Origin: Cyanobacteria bacterium RU_5_0
GTDB taxonomy: Bacteria; Cyanobacteriota; Cyanobacteriia; Elainellales; Elainellaceae
NCBI GenBank assembly: GCA_012033255.1
Contig: JAAUSF010000043.1
Span: forward strand, 1-34,544
Length of the DNA stretch: 34,544 nucleotides
Direction of reading: 5' to 3'
Below are positions 1-9,027 of this stretch, one piece after another. Every line of letters begins with the position of its first letter. The first letter of the stretch is position 1. A program made the translations under genes and the position numbers. The notes under the pieces were generated by a model that was not told the origin of the DNA, made no database searches, and worked only from the letters and a program-made list of their open reading frames with translations.

Positions 1-160
1 AACCCCAGGGCAACCACACAGGGACTGCCCCAACCCTAGGGCAACCACACAGGGATTGGCCCAACCCTAGGCAACCACACAGGGATTGCCCCAACCTCAG
101 GACAACCACACCGGGATTGCTCCAACCCCACACTATCCATCAACAGAAAATTTACAGGTG
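1..160. repeat. Tandem hairpin repeats and terminal repeat of a small dispersed element, cut by window edge
   Basis: Four contiguous imperfect units of 30-31 bp start at 1, 32, 63 and 93. Each holds an inverted pair of the form GGGCAA...TTGCCC (or a decayed version), so each unit can fold into a hairpin. The units are followed at 134-160 by a segment reading ATCCATCAACAGAAAATTTA plus CAGGTG. The same terminal sequence flanks the hairpin element at 10695-10821. This is therefore probably the right part of a non-autonomous element of that family whose interior was swapped or amplified. No coding content is credible here. Confidence 0.65.
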
Positions 161-321
161 GAAAGATTTTGCTTATGGTCACACGTTCAGACCATAAAGT
201 CCGCCCTGAACCGATCGATCCTGAGTGCAATCAGGGCGATCAACGTTCGGGACGTTTCAGCCGCTTCATCTATTACATCGGGCTATGAAACGCTAAAGCA
301 TTGACTACGATTGACGAGCGA

Positions 322-2124
322 TCACAGTTTCAGCACTGCCATAAATGCTTCTTGTGGCACATCGACTGTACCGATCGCTTTCAGGCGTTTTTTACCTTTG
401 GCTTGCTTTTGCAGTAGTTTCTTCTTACGGGAAATGTCGCCGCCGTAACATTTGGCAAGTACATCTTTTCGCAGTGCCGGAATATGTTCGCTGGCGACAA
501 TACGACTGCCGATCGAGGCTTGAAGCGGAATCTTGAACTGGTGACGGGGGATGAGTTCTTTGAGCTTTTCGACGAGGGCTTTACCGACATAGTAGGCTTT
601 GTCTCGGTGGACGATCGTGGCAAGAGGATCAACGCGATCGCCATTAATCAAGATATCTAGCTTCACAAGCGGATTCTCGCGATAGCCAATCAAGTGATAC
701 TCCATGCTGGCATAACCACGGGAGCGAGATTTCATCTGATCAAAGAAATCTGTCACGACTTCTGCTAAGGGAATCTCGTAAGAAAGAGTGGTGCGTCCCT
801 GAGCCAAATATTTCATATCTTTGAACATGCCACGCCGACTCTGGCTCAACTCCATGAGCGTCCCGACATATTCTTCCGGCGTAATCATATCGACCTGAAC
901 ATACGGTTCCTCAATCTTTTCGCGATACTGCGGATCAGGCAGAAGGCTCGGATTGTCGATGTAGATTTCTTCCTCATCAAGCTTCGTCACCTTGTAAACC
1001 ACTGACGGAGCCGTAGTGATCAGATCCAGATCATATTCCCGCTCTAATCGCTCCTGAACGATTTCCATGTGCAGCAGCCCTAAGAAACCGCACCGGAAAC
1101 CAAACCCCATTGCACTGGAGGTTTCTGGCTCATATTGCAGAGCGGCATCATTGAGACGGAGTTTTTCCAAGGCTTCTCGCAGGTCTTCAAACTGGTCAGC
1201 ATCCGTGGGGAAGAGTCCACAGAATACCATGGGTTTCGCTTCGGTATATCCGGGGAGTGGTATAGAAGCAGGGGCAGTTGACAGAGTGATAGTATCTCCC
1301 ACACGGGCATCTTCGACAGCTTTAATGGCGGCTGCCAGATAGCCCACTTCTCCGGCATGAAGTTCTTCTACCTGGATTTGATTAGGCGAAAGAACTCCTA
1401 ATTCATCGATCTCGTACTCTTTGCCCGATGCCATCAGGCGAACCCGATCGCCCTTCTTCACCGTCCCATCCATCACCCGGAAATAGACGATCACCCCTCG
1501 ATAGGGGTCATAGTAGCTATCAAAAATCAGTGCCCGCAGTCGCTCTTTAACAGTATCACTAGGCGGCGGAACGAGATAAACGATCGACTCCAAAATATCC
1601 GTAATCCCGATTCCTTCTTTCGCAGATGCCAACACCGCGCCGCTACAATCCAACCCGACAATTTCTTCAATTTCCTGCTTAACTCGATCGGGTTCGGCTC
1701 CCGGTAAATCAATTTTATTAAGTACCGGAATAATTTCTAGATTATTTTCCAGGGCTAAATAAACATTGGCAAGCGTTTGCGCCTCTACCCCCTGGGACGC
1801 ATCCACGACCAGCAGCGCCCCTTCACAGGCAGCCAGCGATCGTGACACTTCATAGGAAAAGTCTACGTGTCCTGGCGTGTCGATCAGGTTCAGCACATAC
1901 GTCTGCCCATCTTGCGCCTTATAGGTCATCCGAGCCGCCTGAAGCTTGATCGTGATGCCTCGTTCTCGCTCCAACTCCATGTTGTCGAGAAACTGTTCTT
2001 TCATCTCGCGGGCGCTTACTGTCCCTGTCACCTGAAGCAAGCGATCCGCCAGCGTCGATTTACCGTGGTCAATGTGAGCAATGATGGAAAAATTCCGAAT
2101 GCGAGAGACAGGTACGTCAGTCAT
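322..2124 (-). CDS. lepA: Elongation factor 4 (LepA), ribosome back-translocase GTPase
   Basis: Translational GTPase that acts on stalled or mistranslocated ribosomes and supports ribosome assembly and membrane-linked translation. G1 is visible as AHIDHGKST near the N-terminus, G3 as DTPGHVDF, and G4 as NKIDLP; the C-terminal LepA-specific domain ends in [17 protein letters not shown]...FMAVLKL. The open frame runs upstream to 2241, but the first 39 residues are proline/serine-rich and encoded by G-rich repeat DNA. I place the start at the ATG at 2122-2124 ([23 protein letters not shown]), preceded by a GAGG-type ribosome site. This gives 600 aa, the usual LepA length. The gene stands alone, divergent from the small + genes downstream of 2838. 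Function is certain from family motifs. Confidence 0.98.
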   Translation of the reverse strand: MTDVPVSRIRNFSIIAHIDHGKSTLADRLLQVTGTVSAREMKEQFLDNMELERERGITIKLQAARMTYKAQDGQTYVLNLIDTPGHVDFSYEVSRSLAACEGALLVVDASQGVEAQTLANVYLALENNLEIIPVLNKIDLPGAEPDRVKQEIEEIVGLDCSGAVLASAKEGIGITDILESIVYLVPPPSDTVKERLRALIFDSYYDPYRGVIVYFRVMDGTVKKGDRVRLMASGKEYEIDELGVLSPNQIQVEELHAGEVGYLAAAIKAVEDARVGDTITLSTAPASIPLPGYTEAKPMVFCGLFPTDADQFEDLREALEKLRLNDAALQYEPETSSAMGFGFRCGFLGLLHMEIVQERLEREYDLDLITTAPSVVYKVTKLDEEEIYIDNPSLLPDPQYREKIEEPYVQVDMITPEEYVGTLMELSQSRRGMFKDMKYLAQGRTTLSYEIPLAEVVTDFFDQMKSRSRGYASMEYHLIGYRENPLVKLDILINGDRVDPLATIVHRDKAYYVGKALVEKLKELIPRHQFKIPLQASIGSRIVASEHIPALRKDVLAKCYGGDISRKKKLLQKQAKGKKRLKAIGTVDVPQEAFMAVLKL

Positions 2125-2310
2125 ACACCTCAAGTCCGATGGGCAGCATAGGATGCTTAGCATATTGTAATCTGTCCCCAGGTAATGGAGTAGGGGGATG
2201 GGAGATGAGGGAGATGGGGAGAGGGGGGGATGGGGAGACAATTGTTGAGTTGCCCTGCTCCTCTATCTTCCCTAGCTCCCTCAGCTTCCCTACCCCTCAA
2301 ATGGTGAACC

Positions 2311-2382
2311 TAATGAATTGTGGGGTAGGTGTTCTCACCCGCCCGGACGGGCAAGATGCCCATCCCACAAGAGGTGTAATTC
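2311..2382. repeat. Palindromic dispersed repeat with GGGCATCTTGCCC core
   Basis: The core GGGCAAGATGCCC with flanking TTGTGGG/CCCACAA arms folds into a hairpin. The same core in the other orientation (ATGGGCATCTTGCCCGTCC) recurs at 26867-26885, so this is a dispersed repeat. It resembles a repeat I know to be frequent between cyanobacterial genes. Confidence 0.6.
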
Positions 2383-2427
2383 ACTCTGCCTGACTCCTTA
2401 TTCTACTTATTACTAACTTAGCCATAA

Positions 2428-2516
2428 GAGCCTATCCGAAAACCCATTTTGTAGGATGGGGCTTGCCCACCCTACCTGGGATACATCAAATGCGATCGAG
2501 AGTTTCGGATAGGCTC
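2428..2516. repeat. Small inverted-repeat element (MITE-like), 89 bp
   Basis: GAGCCTATCCGAAA at 2428-2441 is matched exactly by its reverse complement TTTCGGATAGGCTC at 2503-2516. The interior has a TAGGATGGGGCTTGCCCACC block. A single copy of the same terminal sequence (CGCCTATCCGAAAACC) recurs at 4208-4223 next to glyA. The layout of 14-bp perfect ends around a short non-coding core suggests a non-autonomous mobile element; I see no clear target-site duplication. Confidence 0.6.
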
Positions 2517-2837
2517 CAGATATCTTTACTTATTTACTTATGGCGGTTGACAAACCGGGGATCGCTCGCCAGTGCAGTGATCCCTTCTTAGGTTTATAAA
2601 CGTTAGTGTTGCTCTTTTTTAGAAATCCTGACATAATTAAGTGCGTAGTCATTAATTCTCTTTTCTCAACAGCTCGATTGTTTTTCAGGCAAGTTGTGAA
2701 TATGAGAAAGCATATTTTCTTTTGAACTAAAAATGTAGACGATTTGCATTTTATTGTTTGATATTAAATTGTTCAAACTACGCTTGTTCGTTTTTTCCAA
2801 TTATCAATTTTTAGAATTTTTTAGAGGCTTTATTAAG

Positions 2838-3020
2838 ATGCAAACGACCCAAATCATTCGATGTCCAAATTGTGGCAGCCCCGCAACACGGCACCATAGT
2901 TCGAGTCGTCAATTAATCTCTACTGAATGCCCAACCTGCGACTACCTCATGATTCTGTGTTCTAGCACGAGTAAGGTGATTGAAGCCTACGCCCCTGGAA
3001 TTCCGATCGCCCGCCGCTAA
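2838..3020 (+). CDS. Small zinc-ribbon protein, conserved hypothetical
   Basis: A 60-aa protein starting MQTTQIIRCPNCGS. Two cysteine pairs are visible, CPNC near residue 9 and CPTC near residue 34, which should form one zinc ribbon. The open frame extends upstream to 2754, but that extension is AT-rich leader translation; the ATG at 2838 sits just before the conserved-looking part. I recall similar short proteins in cyanobacteria that are sometimes labelled PriA-like, but the helicase is absent, so no such function should be assigned. A second zinc-ribbon gene follows 255 bp downstream on the same strand. Function unknown; DNA, RNA or protein binding is possible. Confidence 0.7.
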   Translation: MQTTQIIRCPNCGSPATRHHSSSRQLISTECPTCDYLMILCSSTSKVIEAYAPGIPIARR

Positions 3021-3087
3021 CCCCATTCAGTCAAAAAATCTATAAGGGCGGGCTGTCTCCAACCGTCCTGAAATAGTGAACCTTCCT

Positions 3088-3120
3088 CAACCCACCCTGC
3101 TTTTTAAGTAAGGTGGGTTG
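3088..3120. terminator. Hairpin between two zinc-ribbon genes
   Basis: CAACCCACC at 3088-3096 pairs with GGTGGGTTG at 3112-3120 around a T-rich loop. It lies 68 bp after the stop of the first small gene. No T-run follows the stem, so termination is only a possibility; it may also be a dispersed repeat. Confidence 0.35.
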
Positions 3121-3275
3121 CGTATTAGAACGTAAGGTTTGGAAACAAAAGATCATTACAATCCTTTAACTTCACAATTTCCACATTTTCTTTATCTAGC
3201 CTTTGAAATGGGCTGACGTAGCCGTTGTGCAACTCAATTTGATTCCAAGCTAACTTTTTACAGGAGGACGCAGTT

Positions 3276-3515
3276 ATGGATTGTCCTTATTGTTCAAACC
3301 GAGTGATTCGACACATTCAACACCATCAAATCTATTGGTTTTGTCGAAACTGTTGGCAACGATTCTCGGATTCAGATTTGGAGGCAATCAATCTGTCTTC
3401 CCCATTTCCAACTGTATTTTCATCTGAGAAGTCGTTTAATCCTCGGATGCGTCCGAGTGAAGCCGCCCGAAGCTCGAATAAACCGATGGTGATCAGCGCA
3501 AAAGAAAACCGCTAA
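3276..3515 (+). CDS. Small zinc-ribbon protein, conserved hypothetical
   Basis: A 79-aa protein with CPYC at residues 3-6 and CRNC at residues 23-26, giving one compact zinc ribbon, then a serine- and proline-rich, probably disordered tail. The start is well supported: AGGAGG at 3262-3267 stands nine bases before the ATG. It shares the zinc-ribbon plan with the gene at 2838 but not its sequence. The aromatic patch between the cysteine pairs (QIYWFCRNCWQRF) suggests a binding surface. No function is recognised. It precedes an unknown 141-aa gene on the same strand. Confidence 0.72.
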   Translation: MDCPYCSNRVIRHIQHHQIYWFCRNCWQRFSDSDLEAINLSSPFPTVFSSEKSFNPRMRPSEAARSSNKPMVISAKENR

Positions 3516-3620
3516 AGATGCGTAATTTTATTTCAGAATTAGATTAGCGATCAATCATTGACTGTCTTGTGGTGGAGCTACCAATTTGTCTACAACGAAA
3601 ATCAAATATTGGACATACCA

Positions 3621-4046
3621 ATGGAAAACATCAACGTTGAAGATTTTGAACTCTACCTCAATTGGGCTGTGAGCATTTTAAAAACCCAAGACTTACAGGT
3701 AATCCGCACCTTCAAGCATGAAATTGTCACTCGGCTTGAGCCAGAGTATATGACAAACATTTTGATTGCGGCACTGCACCATCTCGCAGAAGATGATCCT
3801 GACACCTTTAATTGGGCATTACACAATTATGATCCTGAATTTTACATAGAGGTGAGGTATAGAACCGTAGTTGCGGCAGTTCGGCAATTAGTTCGACGGG
3901 GAATGATTCCTGGTAGGGATTTCAGTAGTATTCCGCTTGGCGGGCTAATTGTCACTCCTCAAGTAAGGGCAATTTTATGGCAGAATACATCGACCTTCAG
4001 CGCCGTTTTGCTACAAGAAATTTTGCATACCTTTAAACGAGTTTGA
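3621..4046 (+). CDS. Hypothetical protein, 141 aa, unknown family
   Basis: I do not recognise this protein. It starts MENINVEDFELYLNWAV and is acidic in its first half and basic near its end, with predicted alpha-helical stretches throughout and no cysteine or membrane segment. The frame is open from 3558, but the ATG at 3621 begins the better-composed sequence. It lies 105 bp after the second zinc-ribbon gene in the same direction, so the three genes may share regulation, though the gaps are large. Downstream is a half copy of the CCTATCCGAAAACC repeat, then convergent glyA. Confidence 0.55.
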   Translation: MENINVEDFELYLNWAVSILKTQDLQVIRTFKHEIVTRLEPEYMTNILIAALHHLAEDDPDTFNWALHNYDPEFYIEVRYRTVVAAVRQLVRRGMIPGRDFSSIPLGGLIVTPQVRAILWQNTSTFSAVLLQEILHTFKRV

Positions 4047-4207
4047 AGGTTGAAGAATTGCATGAGCCTAAATAGGCTATCAAGCCCAGTAAAATAGCGA
4101 ACCACCAGATTCCGCTCTATTGGAAAGTCGTTTAGCTTTGATACCATCACACTATCTCATTTTTGGTGATCTTCAATGATCTAACCGTTATAACTCGCAC
4201 TCCTTAG

Positions 4208-4223
4208 CGCCTATCCGAAAACC
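4208..4223. repeat. Single terminal repeat of the 2428-2516 element family
   Basis: CGCCTATCCGAAAACC matches the left end of the element at 2428, and a TAGGGTG...GCCCACCC block follows as in that element. No facing right end is found before glyA begins at 4280. This is probably a truncated copy. Confidence 0.5.
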
Positions 4224-4279
4224 TATTCCGTAGGGTGCAATGCCCACCCTTGTATCGGTCAAAGGCATTTGGGGCGTCT

Positions 4280-5563
4280 TTACACCAAAGCGGGTACGGG
4301 GATAGTGAGATGTGGGTATAAGGGGAATCGATCGCACAAATTTGCGACTCGTTGACGGCACTCTTGAGCGACGGCTTCGTCTTCGGGGTTGAGGAGGCGA
4401 TCGGCGATAATGTTTGCAATTTCAGTAAATTCGGTGGTGCCCATGCCGCGAGTGGTCATGGCTGGAGAGCCGAGGCGGAGACCGCTGGTGACGAATGGAG
4501 ATTCCGGATCGAAGGGAACCGTATTTTTGTTGGCGGTAATGTGAACACCACTGACCCATTGATCGGCTTGTTTGCCGGTCATGCCGATCGATCGCAAATC
4601 CACTAGCATCAGGTGATTCTCAGTGCCACCAGAGACAATCTTGAAGCCTCGATTTTGCAGTTGCGTTGCCATTGCCTGAGCGTTGACAATGACTTGACCG
4701 GAGTAGGTCTTAAATTCGGGCTGGAGGGCTTCTCCGAAGGCAACCGCTTTCCCAGCGATAACATGCTCCAGAGGACCGCCTTGAGTGCCAGGGAAGACGG
4801 CTTTATCAAACTTTTTGCCCAGTTCGGCATCGCGAGTTAGAATCAATCCGCCACGCGGACCACGTAGGGTTTTATGGGTGGTAGTAGTAACCACATCGCA
4901 GTGAGGAATGGGGTTAGGATGATGTCCGGTGACGACTAATCCGGCAATGTGGGCAATGTCTGCCAGCACGTATGCCCCTATTTCATCGGCGATCGCCCGA
5001 AACTTCTCAAAGTTGATGATTCTGGGATAAGCTGAGTAGCCGCAAATGATTAGCTTCGGGCGATGTTGTAGTGCTAATTCCCGCACTTCGTCATAATCTA
5101 GCTGCTCAGTGTCTTTGTTAACGCCATAATGACAGGCTTTAAACCATTTGCCAGAGACATTCACTGGAGAGCCGTGGGTCAGGTGTCCACCGTGGAATAA
5201 ATCCATGCCCATGAAGGTGTCTCCTGGCTCTAAGAGCGTCAGGAAGACGGCAAAGTTAGCTTGTGCGCCAGAGTGGGGCTGGACATTGGCATGAGCCGCA
5301 TTGAAGAGTTGTTTCGCCCGATCGATCGCTACCTGCTCAACCTGATCGATAAACTCACAGCCGCCGTAATAGCGTTTTTTCGGCAATCCCTCTGCATATT
5401 TGTTGGTTAACACAGACCCTTGAGCCGCCAATACTGCCGCCGAGGTGAAGTTTTCGCTGGCAATCAATTCCAGGTGATCCCGTTGGCGCTGAAGCTCTTT
5501 CTGAATGATTTCTGCAACTAGGGAGTCAGTTTTTACCAGAATATCTAAGTTTGTTTGAGACAC
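4280..5563 (-). CDS. glyA: Serine hydroxymethyltransferase
   Basis: PLP enzyme that interconverts serine and glycine while loading one-carbon units onto tetrahydrofolate; in a cyanobacterium it also serves photorespiratory glycine. Visible motifs are LIASENFTS near the N-terminus, [15 protein letters not shown], the DIAHIAGL segment, and the PLP lysine in [14 protein letters not shown] (K231 with this start). Length of 427 aa is normal. The frame is open to a TTG at 5569, but the ribosome site GGAG at 5571-5574 leaves only one base before that TTG and seven before the in-frame GTG at 5561-5563, so GTG is chosen ([11 protein letters not shown]). The gene is monocistronic, convergent with the unknown gene ending at 4046 and divergent from the RTX gene. 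Confidence 0.97.
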   Translation of the reverse strand: MSQTNLDILVKTDSLVAEIIQKELQRQRDHLELIASENFTSAAVLAAQGSVLTNKYAEGLPKKRYYGGCEFIDQVEQVAIDRAKQLFNAAHANVQPHSGAQANFAVFLTLLEPGDTFMGMDLFHGGHLTHGSPVNVSGKWFKACHYGVNKDTEQLDYDEVRELALQHRPKLIICGYSAYPRIINFEKFRAIADEIGAYVLADIAHIAGLVVTGHHPNPIPHCDVVTTTTHKTLRGPRGGLILTRDAELGKKFDKAVFPGTQGGPLEHVIAGKAVAFGEALQPEFKTYSGQVIVNAQAMATQLQNRGFKIVSGGTENHLMLVDLRSIGMTGKQADQWVSGVHITANKNTVPFDPESPFVTSGLRLGSPAMTTRGMGTTEFTEIANIIADRLLNPEDEAVAQECRQRVANLCDRFPLYPHLTIPVPALV

Positions 5564-5926
5564 AGGCAAACTCCAATTTAAGAATTAGGGATTGGGAATG
5601 GGGTAGATTTGAATCTTTGTTCCCTAGAGTATCAATGATAACGCTGACCCGATGTTCCGTTCGATCGCCAATTCGATTTCTTCAGGAACTCAACCCAATG
5701 GGAACACCGTCTGATGATTTAGCAATGCTCAGGAGGTCTTCGATCAAAGGATAGTTTTAGAGAGCGAATGGACGGTGAGATTGAACCATTCTCACTCTAG
5801 AGAACACAATCCTGAAGACACTTACTGGAATTGTGCAGGAGTAAAGTCACTCCTGAAGAACGAATCTATTTACTTGTTTTGAATCAACATTTCATCGGAG
5901 CGATCGAGGCGATCGAGGAATTTGGC
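5564..5926. other. Divergent promoter region between glyA and the RTX gene
   Basis: This 363-bp gap separates two divergent genes and should hold both promoters. An open + frame overlaps it but has no coding look. A small hairpin, GTGAGA (5775-5780) with TCTCAC (5790-5795), is the only structure I see. The last part has several GCGATCGAGG-type repeats just before the ribosome site GAGGAA at 5915-5920. Confidence 0.4.
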
Positions 5927-7483
5927 ATGGCGACGCAATACAGTATTACGCAATTTCCCTCTAATACACTGAATACGGGAGACGAACTCAGTCTTTCGGG
6001 CAGTAATAATTTAGTCTGGCGCGATGGCACAAAAGTCAAGCTCTATAACGGCAGCAAGACAATTCAACTCGATGACAACGGTTCCGATCTAGCGATCTCT
6101 GGCAACTTAGTCGCATGGGCAGCCGATGATGATCTGTTGCTCTACAACGGCGATAAGACTACAGAACTGATCAACAAAAAGTCTAGAGACGTTCAGCTTG
6201 CTGGCAATAAATTGGTTTGGTCGAGTGCAACCATCGGCACGAACGGAGTCCAAAAAGATGAAATCTACTATTACAATGGCGAAAAAACCGTCCAATTAAC
6301 CAGTGGTGGCAACGACACCGATCCGCATCTGGCAAGCGATCACACCGCCTTTCTTGACAGTAGTAAGAACGTCCGGCTATACCATATTCCCACCGGGAAC
6401 ACGCGCACCATTTCTGCAAATGGCAACAACGCTGATATTCAAATTGAGGGGAACTTCGTAGTCTGGCGATCGATCGCAGCCGATGATATTTTCCTCTACA
6501 ACATCACTACAGGTGCGACCCTAAATCTTTCCAGTTTCATCCCCAATAACTCTGGCAATTCAGCCCCGCAGCTTTCAGGGGGAAACATTGTCTGGACAGG
6601 CAGCGATGGCAGCGATCAAGATGTTTATCTCTACAACATCGCTACAGGCATCACCAATAAACTCACCAACAACTCAACTAAAGACGAAGGCGTGAAGATT
6701 TCCGGGAATACAGTCGCCTGGATCGGCAATGATGGCAATGACAGCGAAATTTATGTTTACGATGTTGCCACAAAAACCACCACCCAAATGACGAACAACA
6801 CAATCAACGAAGCCAATCTCCGACTGGCAGGCAGCAGCATGGCTTGGGTTGGGTTGAAAAATTCCACTAGTGGTGATGTCTATCTGGCAACACTGACCAC
6901 CGAATCTGCCAGTACTACAACCTTACCGGATTCCGTTGCGAACATCAAACTGACCGGATTCCGCAACGTGGATGTCACAGGCAACAGCGCCAACAACACA
7001 ATCACAGGGAACGTTGGCAAGAACGCACTAAAAGGCTTAGGCGGCAACGATTACCTGATTGGTGGCTACGGCAAAGATGCGCTGCTCGGTGGCGAGGGTG
7101 ATGATGCGCTGCTCGGTGGTGGCAGAAGTGACACGCTGACAGGCGAAGCAGGCAGAGATTTGTTTGTCTTCGATATCAATGGTCAGTTCAGACGATCGAT
7201 CATGGGCACTGATGACATCACCGATTTCAAGAAGGGAGACGATCGGGTTGTCCTCGACAGAACTACATTCACGAAACTCGGCGATGGGGCACTTAGCTTT
7301 AAGACTGTTCTATCTGCTAAAGAAGCTGAAACCAATTCTGCACTGATCACCTATGTTCGATCGACCGGAATGCTGTACTACAACGAGAATGGTTTAGGCA
7401 ACGGCTTCGGCAAAGGCGGAAAATTCGCAGACCTTGCCAATAACGCGAGTCTGGCGGCGGCTGATTTCTTGGTACAAGCTTAA
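5927..7483 (+). CDS. Secreted beta-propeller protein with RTX calcium-binding repeats
   Basis: A 518-aa protein in three parts. Residues about 10-340 hold seven to eight TolB/PD40-like blades, each with a hydrophobic VAW or VVW strand and a D-E/V-Y-L-Y-N strand. Residues about 353-408 hold glycine/aspartate-rich RTX nonapeptides (GGNDYLIGG, GEGDDALLGG, GRSDTLTG) that bind calcium. The last 100 residues (DDITDFKKGDDRVVLD...) match the C-terminal region that often follows RTX repeats and carries a type I secretion signal. There is no N-terminal signal peptide, as expected for type I export. The frame is open from a TTG at 5831, but GAGGAA at 5915-5920 six bases before the ATG at 5927 fixes the start. 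No ABC exporter gene is nearby. Substrate and ligand are unknown. Confidence 0.85.
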   Translation: MATQYSITQFPSNTLNTGDELSLSGSNNLVWRDGTKVKLYNGSKTIQLDDNGSDLAISGNLVAWAADDDLLLYNGDKTTELINKKSRDVQLAGNKLVWSSATIGTNGVQKDEIYYYNGEKTVQLTSGGNDTDPHLASDHTAFLDSSKNVRLYHIPTGNTRTISANGNNADIQIEGNFVVWRSIAADDIFLYNITTGATLNLSSFIPNNSGNSAPQLSGGNIVWTGSDGSDQDVYLYNIATGITNKLTNNSTKDEGVKISGNTVAWIGNDGNDSEIYVYDVATKTTTQMTNNTINEANLRLAGSSMAWVGLKNSTSGDVYLATLTTESASTTTLPDSVANIKLTGFRNVDVTGNSANNTITGNVGKNALKGLGGNDYLIGGYGKDALLGGEGDDALLGGGRSDTLTGEAGRDLFVFDINGQFRRSIMGTDDITDFKKGDDRVVLDRTTFTKLGDGALSFKTVLSAKEAETNSALITYVRSTGMLYYNENGLGNGFGKGGKFADLANNASLAAADFLVQA

Positions 7484-7605
7484 ATCTGGGGATAGGGGAT
7501 AGGGGTTTTCCTTTGTCTCCCTTTCCTCTCGAATCCGGACTTCTAACATTTTTCCGAGTACTATTTCATTAAGACTCCTTTCTGGGAACAATGGAGTTCA
7601 GTTTA

Positions 7606-7786
7606 CTTAGAGGATGTTTGAAAAGTATCAAAACCGACTTGTTCCCCCCTAGCCCCCTTCAAAAGAGGGAACCGAACCGCTCAAAGGCCCCTTTTTGTTG
7701 GCGAAGCCTTCCCGAAGGGTAGGAGGATTCAGAGGGATCGAGCGGGTTTGAACGGATCAACGAGGACTTTTCAAACATCCGCTTAG
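7606..7786. mobile_element. MITE-like element with 15-bp terminal inverted repeats and 5-bp target duplication
   Basis: GGATGTTTGAAAAGT at 7612-7626 is repeated in inverted form at 7766-7780. Directly outside lies CTTAG on both sides (7606-7610 and 7782-7786), which looks like a 5-bp target-site duplication. The 171-bp interior (7611-7781) contains CCCCTAGCCCCC and GCGAAGCCTTCCCGAAGGGTAGG palindromic pieces and no open frame. It should move in trans by a transposase encoded elsewhere. Confidence 0.7.
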
Positions 7787-7788
7787 GG

Positions 7789-7817
7789 TGAGATTCCAGC
7801 ATTCTCCTGGAATCTCA
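7789..7817. promoter_or_regulatory. Perfect 11-bp hairpin upstream of TPR gene
   Basis: TGAGATTCCAG at 7789-7799 pairs exactly with CTGGAATCTCA at 7807-7817 around a 7-base loop. It sits 37 bp before the TPR start codon and just outside the MITE. It could be a leader structure or part of a repeat; its role is not shown. Confidence 0.4.
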
Positions 7818-7854
7818 GACGATCGCAGCACAATCTACCCTGGACTCAAAGGCT

Positions 7855-8669
7855 ATGAGTCAAGACCAAAACCTACAAACCTGGTATGAACAGGGTAACG
7901 CGCTCTACAAAGTTGGACGATTTGAGGGAGCGGTTGTTCGGTTCGATAAATTTCTTGACCTCAAACCCGATCATTATGAGGCATGGGGACAGCGTGGCTG
8001 TGCGCTGTATGAATTAGGTTCGCATGAGGAGGCGATCGTTAGTTTTGAACGAGCCATCCACATTAAACCCAAATTTGCTCCGGCATGGCAGGGTAAAGGC
8101 ATTGCTCTGGCAAAATTGGGGCGCTATGAAGATGCGATCGCCAGTTTCGGCAGAGCCTTAAAATATGCCCCGGATGATGCCAAACTTGGTATAACCAGGG
8201 TCATACCTATGCGTGCCTTTACAAATACAAAGAAGCGATCGTCAGCTTTGATAAGGCGATCGAACTGAAACCCGATAACTATCGAGCGTGGTATAGTCGT
8301 GCGGTGGCGTTGGCGGCTGTGCGCCGTTATGATGATGCGCTGACCAGTCTTGATACGGCACTGGTAATCAAACGAAGCTGCTACTATGCCTGGACGTACC
8401 GAGGACTGGTGCTAATGAAGCTCGATCGTCATGAGGAGGCGATCGTCAGCTTTGACAAATCTCTCCGCTACAGACCTGACAATCCTAATGCCTGGTATGG
8501 TAAAGCTTGCTCTTATGCAATGCAGAGCGATTTAGACCAAGCGATTAAACATCTCCATCGGGCAATTATTCTTAGCCCCAACCTCTATCGGGTCATGGCA
8601 CAGACCGATTCCAGCTTTGACAACATCCGCAATACAGATCAGTTTCGGGATCTGGTACGAGGACGGTAG
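7855..8669 (+). pseudogene. Tetratricopeptide repeat protein broken by a one-base frameshift
   Basis: Seven TPR units of the W-x3-G...A-x2-F-x2-A-x4-P type lie head to tail. Units one to three are in one frame (7855 to about 8190, MSQDQNLQTWYEQGNALY...), and units four to seven are in the frame ending at 8669. The break is at 8182-8185, where GCC AAA CT is followed by TGGTATAACCAGGGT in the shifted frame. Adding one A restores AKTWYNQG and an unbroken 271-aa protein. The annotated first frame runs on for about 30 nonsense residues to 8268. Either a recent loss in a short A-run or an assembly error explains it. TPR proteins act as protein-protein scaffolds; the partner is unknown. It is convergent with the MoaD-like gene. 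Confidence 0.8.
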
Positions 8670-8700
8670 AGCAGTTTTTATTTCGCTTTGGGTTGATTCT

Positions 8701-8740
8701 CCGCCCCTTGGGGTGGAACATCAGCCGGGGCAAGCCCCGG
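8701..8740. terminator. Paired GC-rich hairpins between convergent genes
   Basis: CCGCCCC TT GGGGTGG at 8701-8716 and the perfect CCGGGGC AA GCCCCGG at 8725-8740 lie between the TPR gene (stop 8669) and the MoaD-like gene (stop 8750, opposite strand). Position and stability fit a shared terminator, though a proper T-run is missing. Confidence 0.45.
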
Positions 8741-8749
8741 AGTTCATAT

Positions 8750-9025
8750 TTAGCCTCCGGCAACAGCAGGCACAATACTCACTTCATCGCCTTCACTGAG
8801 CGTTGTATTTTTACCATCCAGGAAGCGAATATCTTCACTGTTGACATAGAAATTAATGAATCGGCGCAATTCGCCCTGTTCATCACAGAGACGCGCCTTG
8901 ATCCCTGGAAAATCTTGTTCCAGCGAATCGAGCAATTCAGAAATACTGCTGCCATCACATTCGATCGTCGCTTGGTCACGAGTGAATTTTTGTAGAGGAG
9001 TGGGAATGAGAACTTTGACAGACAT
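8750..9025 (-). CDS. MoaD/ThiS-family ubiquitin-like sulfur carrier protein
   Basis: A 91-aa beta-grasp protein ending in the di-glycine AVAGG, the hallmark of carriers whose C-terminus is adenylated and converted to a thiocarboxylate. The N-terminal strand ([12 protein letters not shown]) and the [15 protein letters not shown] end are typical for the family. It lies 142 bp downstream of thrC on the same strand, and I recall this pairing from other cyanobacteria. Relatives include CysO, which donates sulfur to cysteine synthesis, and HcyS, which donates it to homocysteine synthesis. By analogy this carrier may serve sulfur-containing amino-acid synthesis rather than molybdopterin or thiamine. 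That role is inference. Its leader is made of TTCATCC/TTCACCC heptamers with no clear ribosome site. Confidence 0.85.
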   Translation of the reverse strand: MSVKVLIPTPLQKFTRDQATIECDGSSISELLDSLEQDFPGIKARLCDEQGELRRFINFYVNSEDIRFLDGKNTTLSEGDEVSIVPAVAGG

Positions 9026-9027
9026 AG

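Larger units (their letters stand above)
2125..2837. other. Repeat-rich intergenic region, 713 bp, no gene seen
   Basis: Three blocks are visible. At 2190-2240 lies purine-rich low-complexity DNA made of GGGAGATG-like units; it forms the leader of lepA on the minus strand. At 2311-2382 there is an inverted element with TTGTGGG (2318-2324) facing CCCACAA (2364-2370) around a GGGCAAGATGCCC core. At 2428-2516 lies a second inverted element, annotated separately. The stretch 2520-2837 is AT-rich and probably carries the promoter and leader of the small gene at 2838. No open frame here looks protein-like. Confidence 0.6.

Noticed and set aside
1-123. Possible CRISPR array
   Set aside because: Units are contiguous 30-31 bp imperfect copies without unique spacers, and each is itself a hairpin; no cas genes are near.
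2125-2241. N-terminal extension of LepA
   Set aside because: The extra 39 residues are low-complexity and come from repeat DNA; LepA families start at the [23 protein letters not shown] region.
5551-5754. 67-aa plus-strand frame between glyA and the RTX gene
   Set aside because: Overlaps the glyA start and ribosome site in antisense and lacks coding character.
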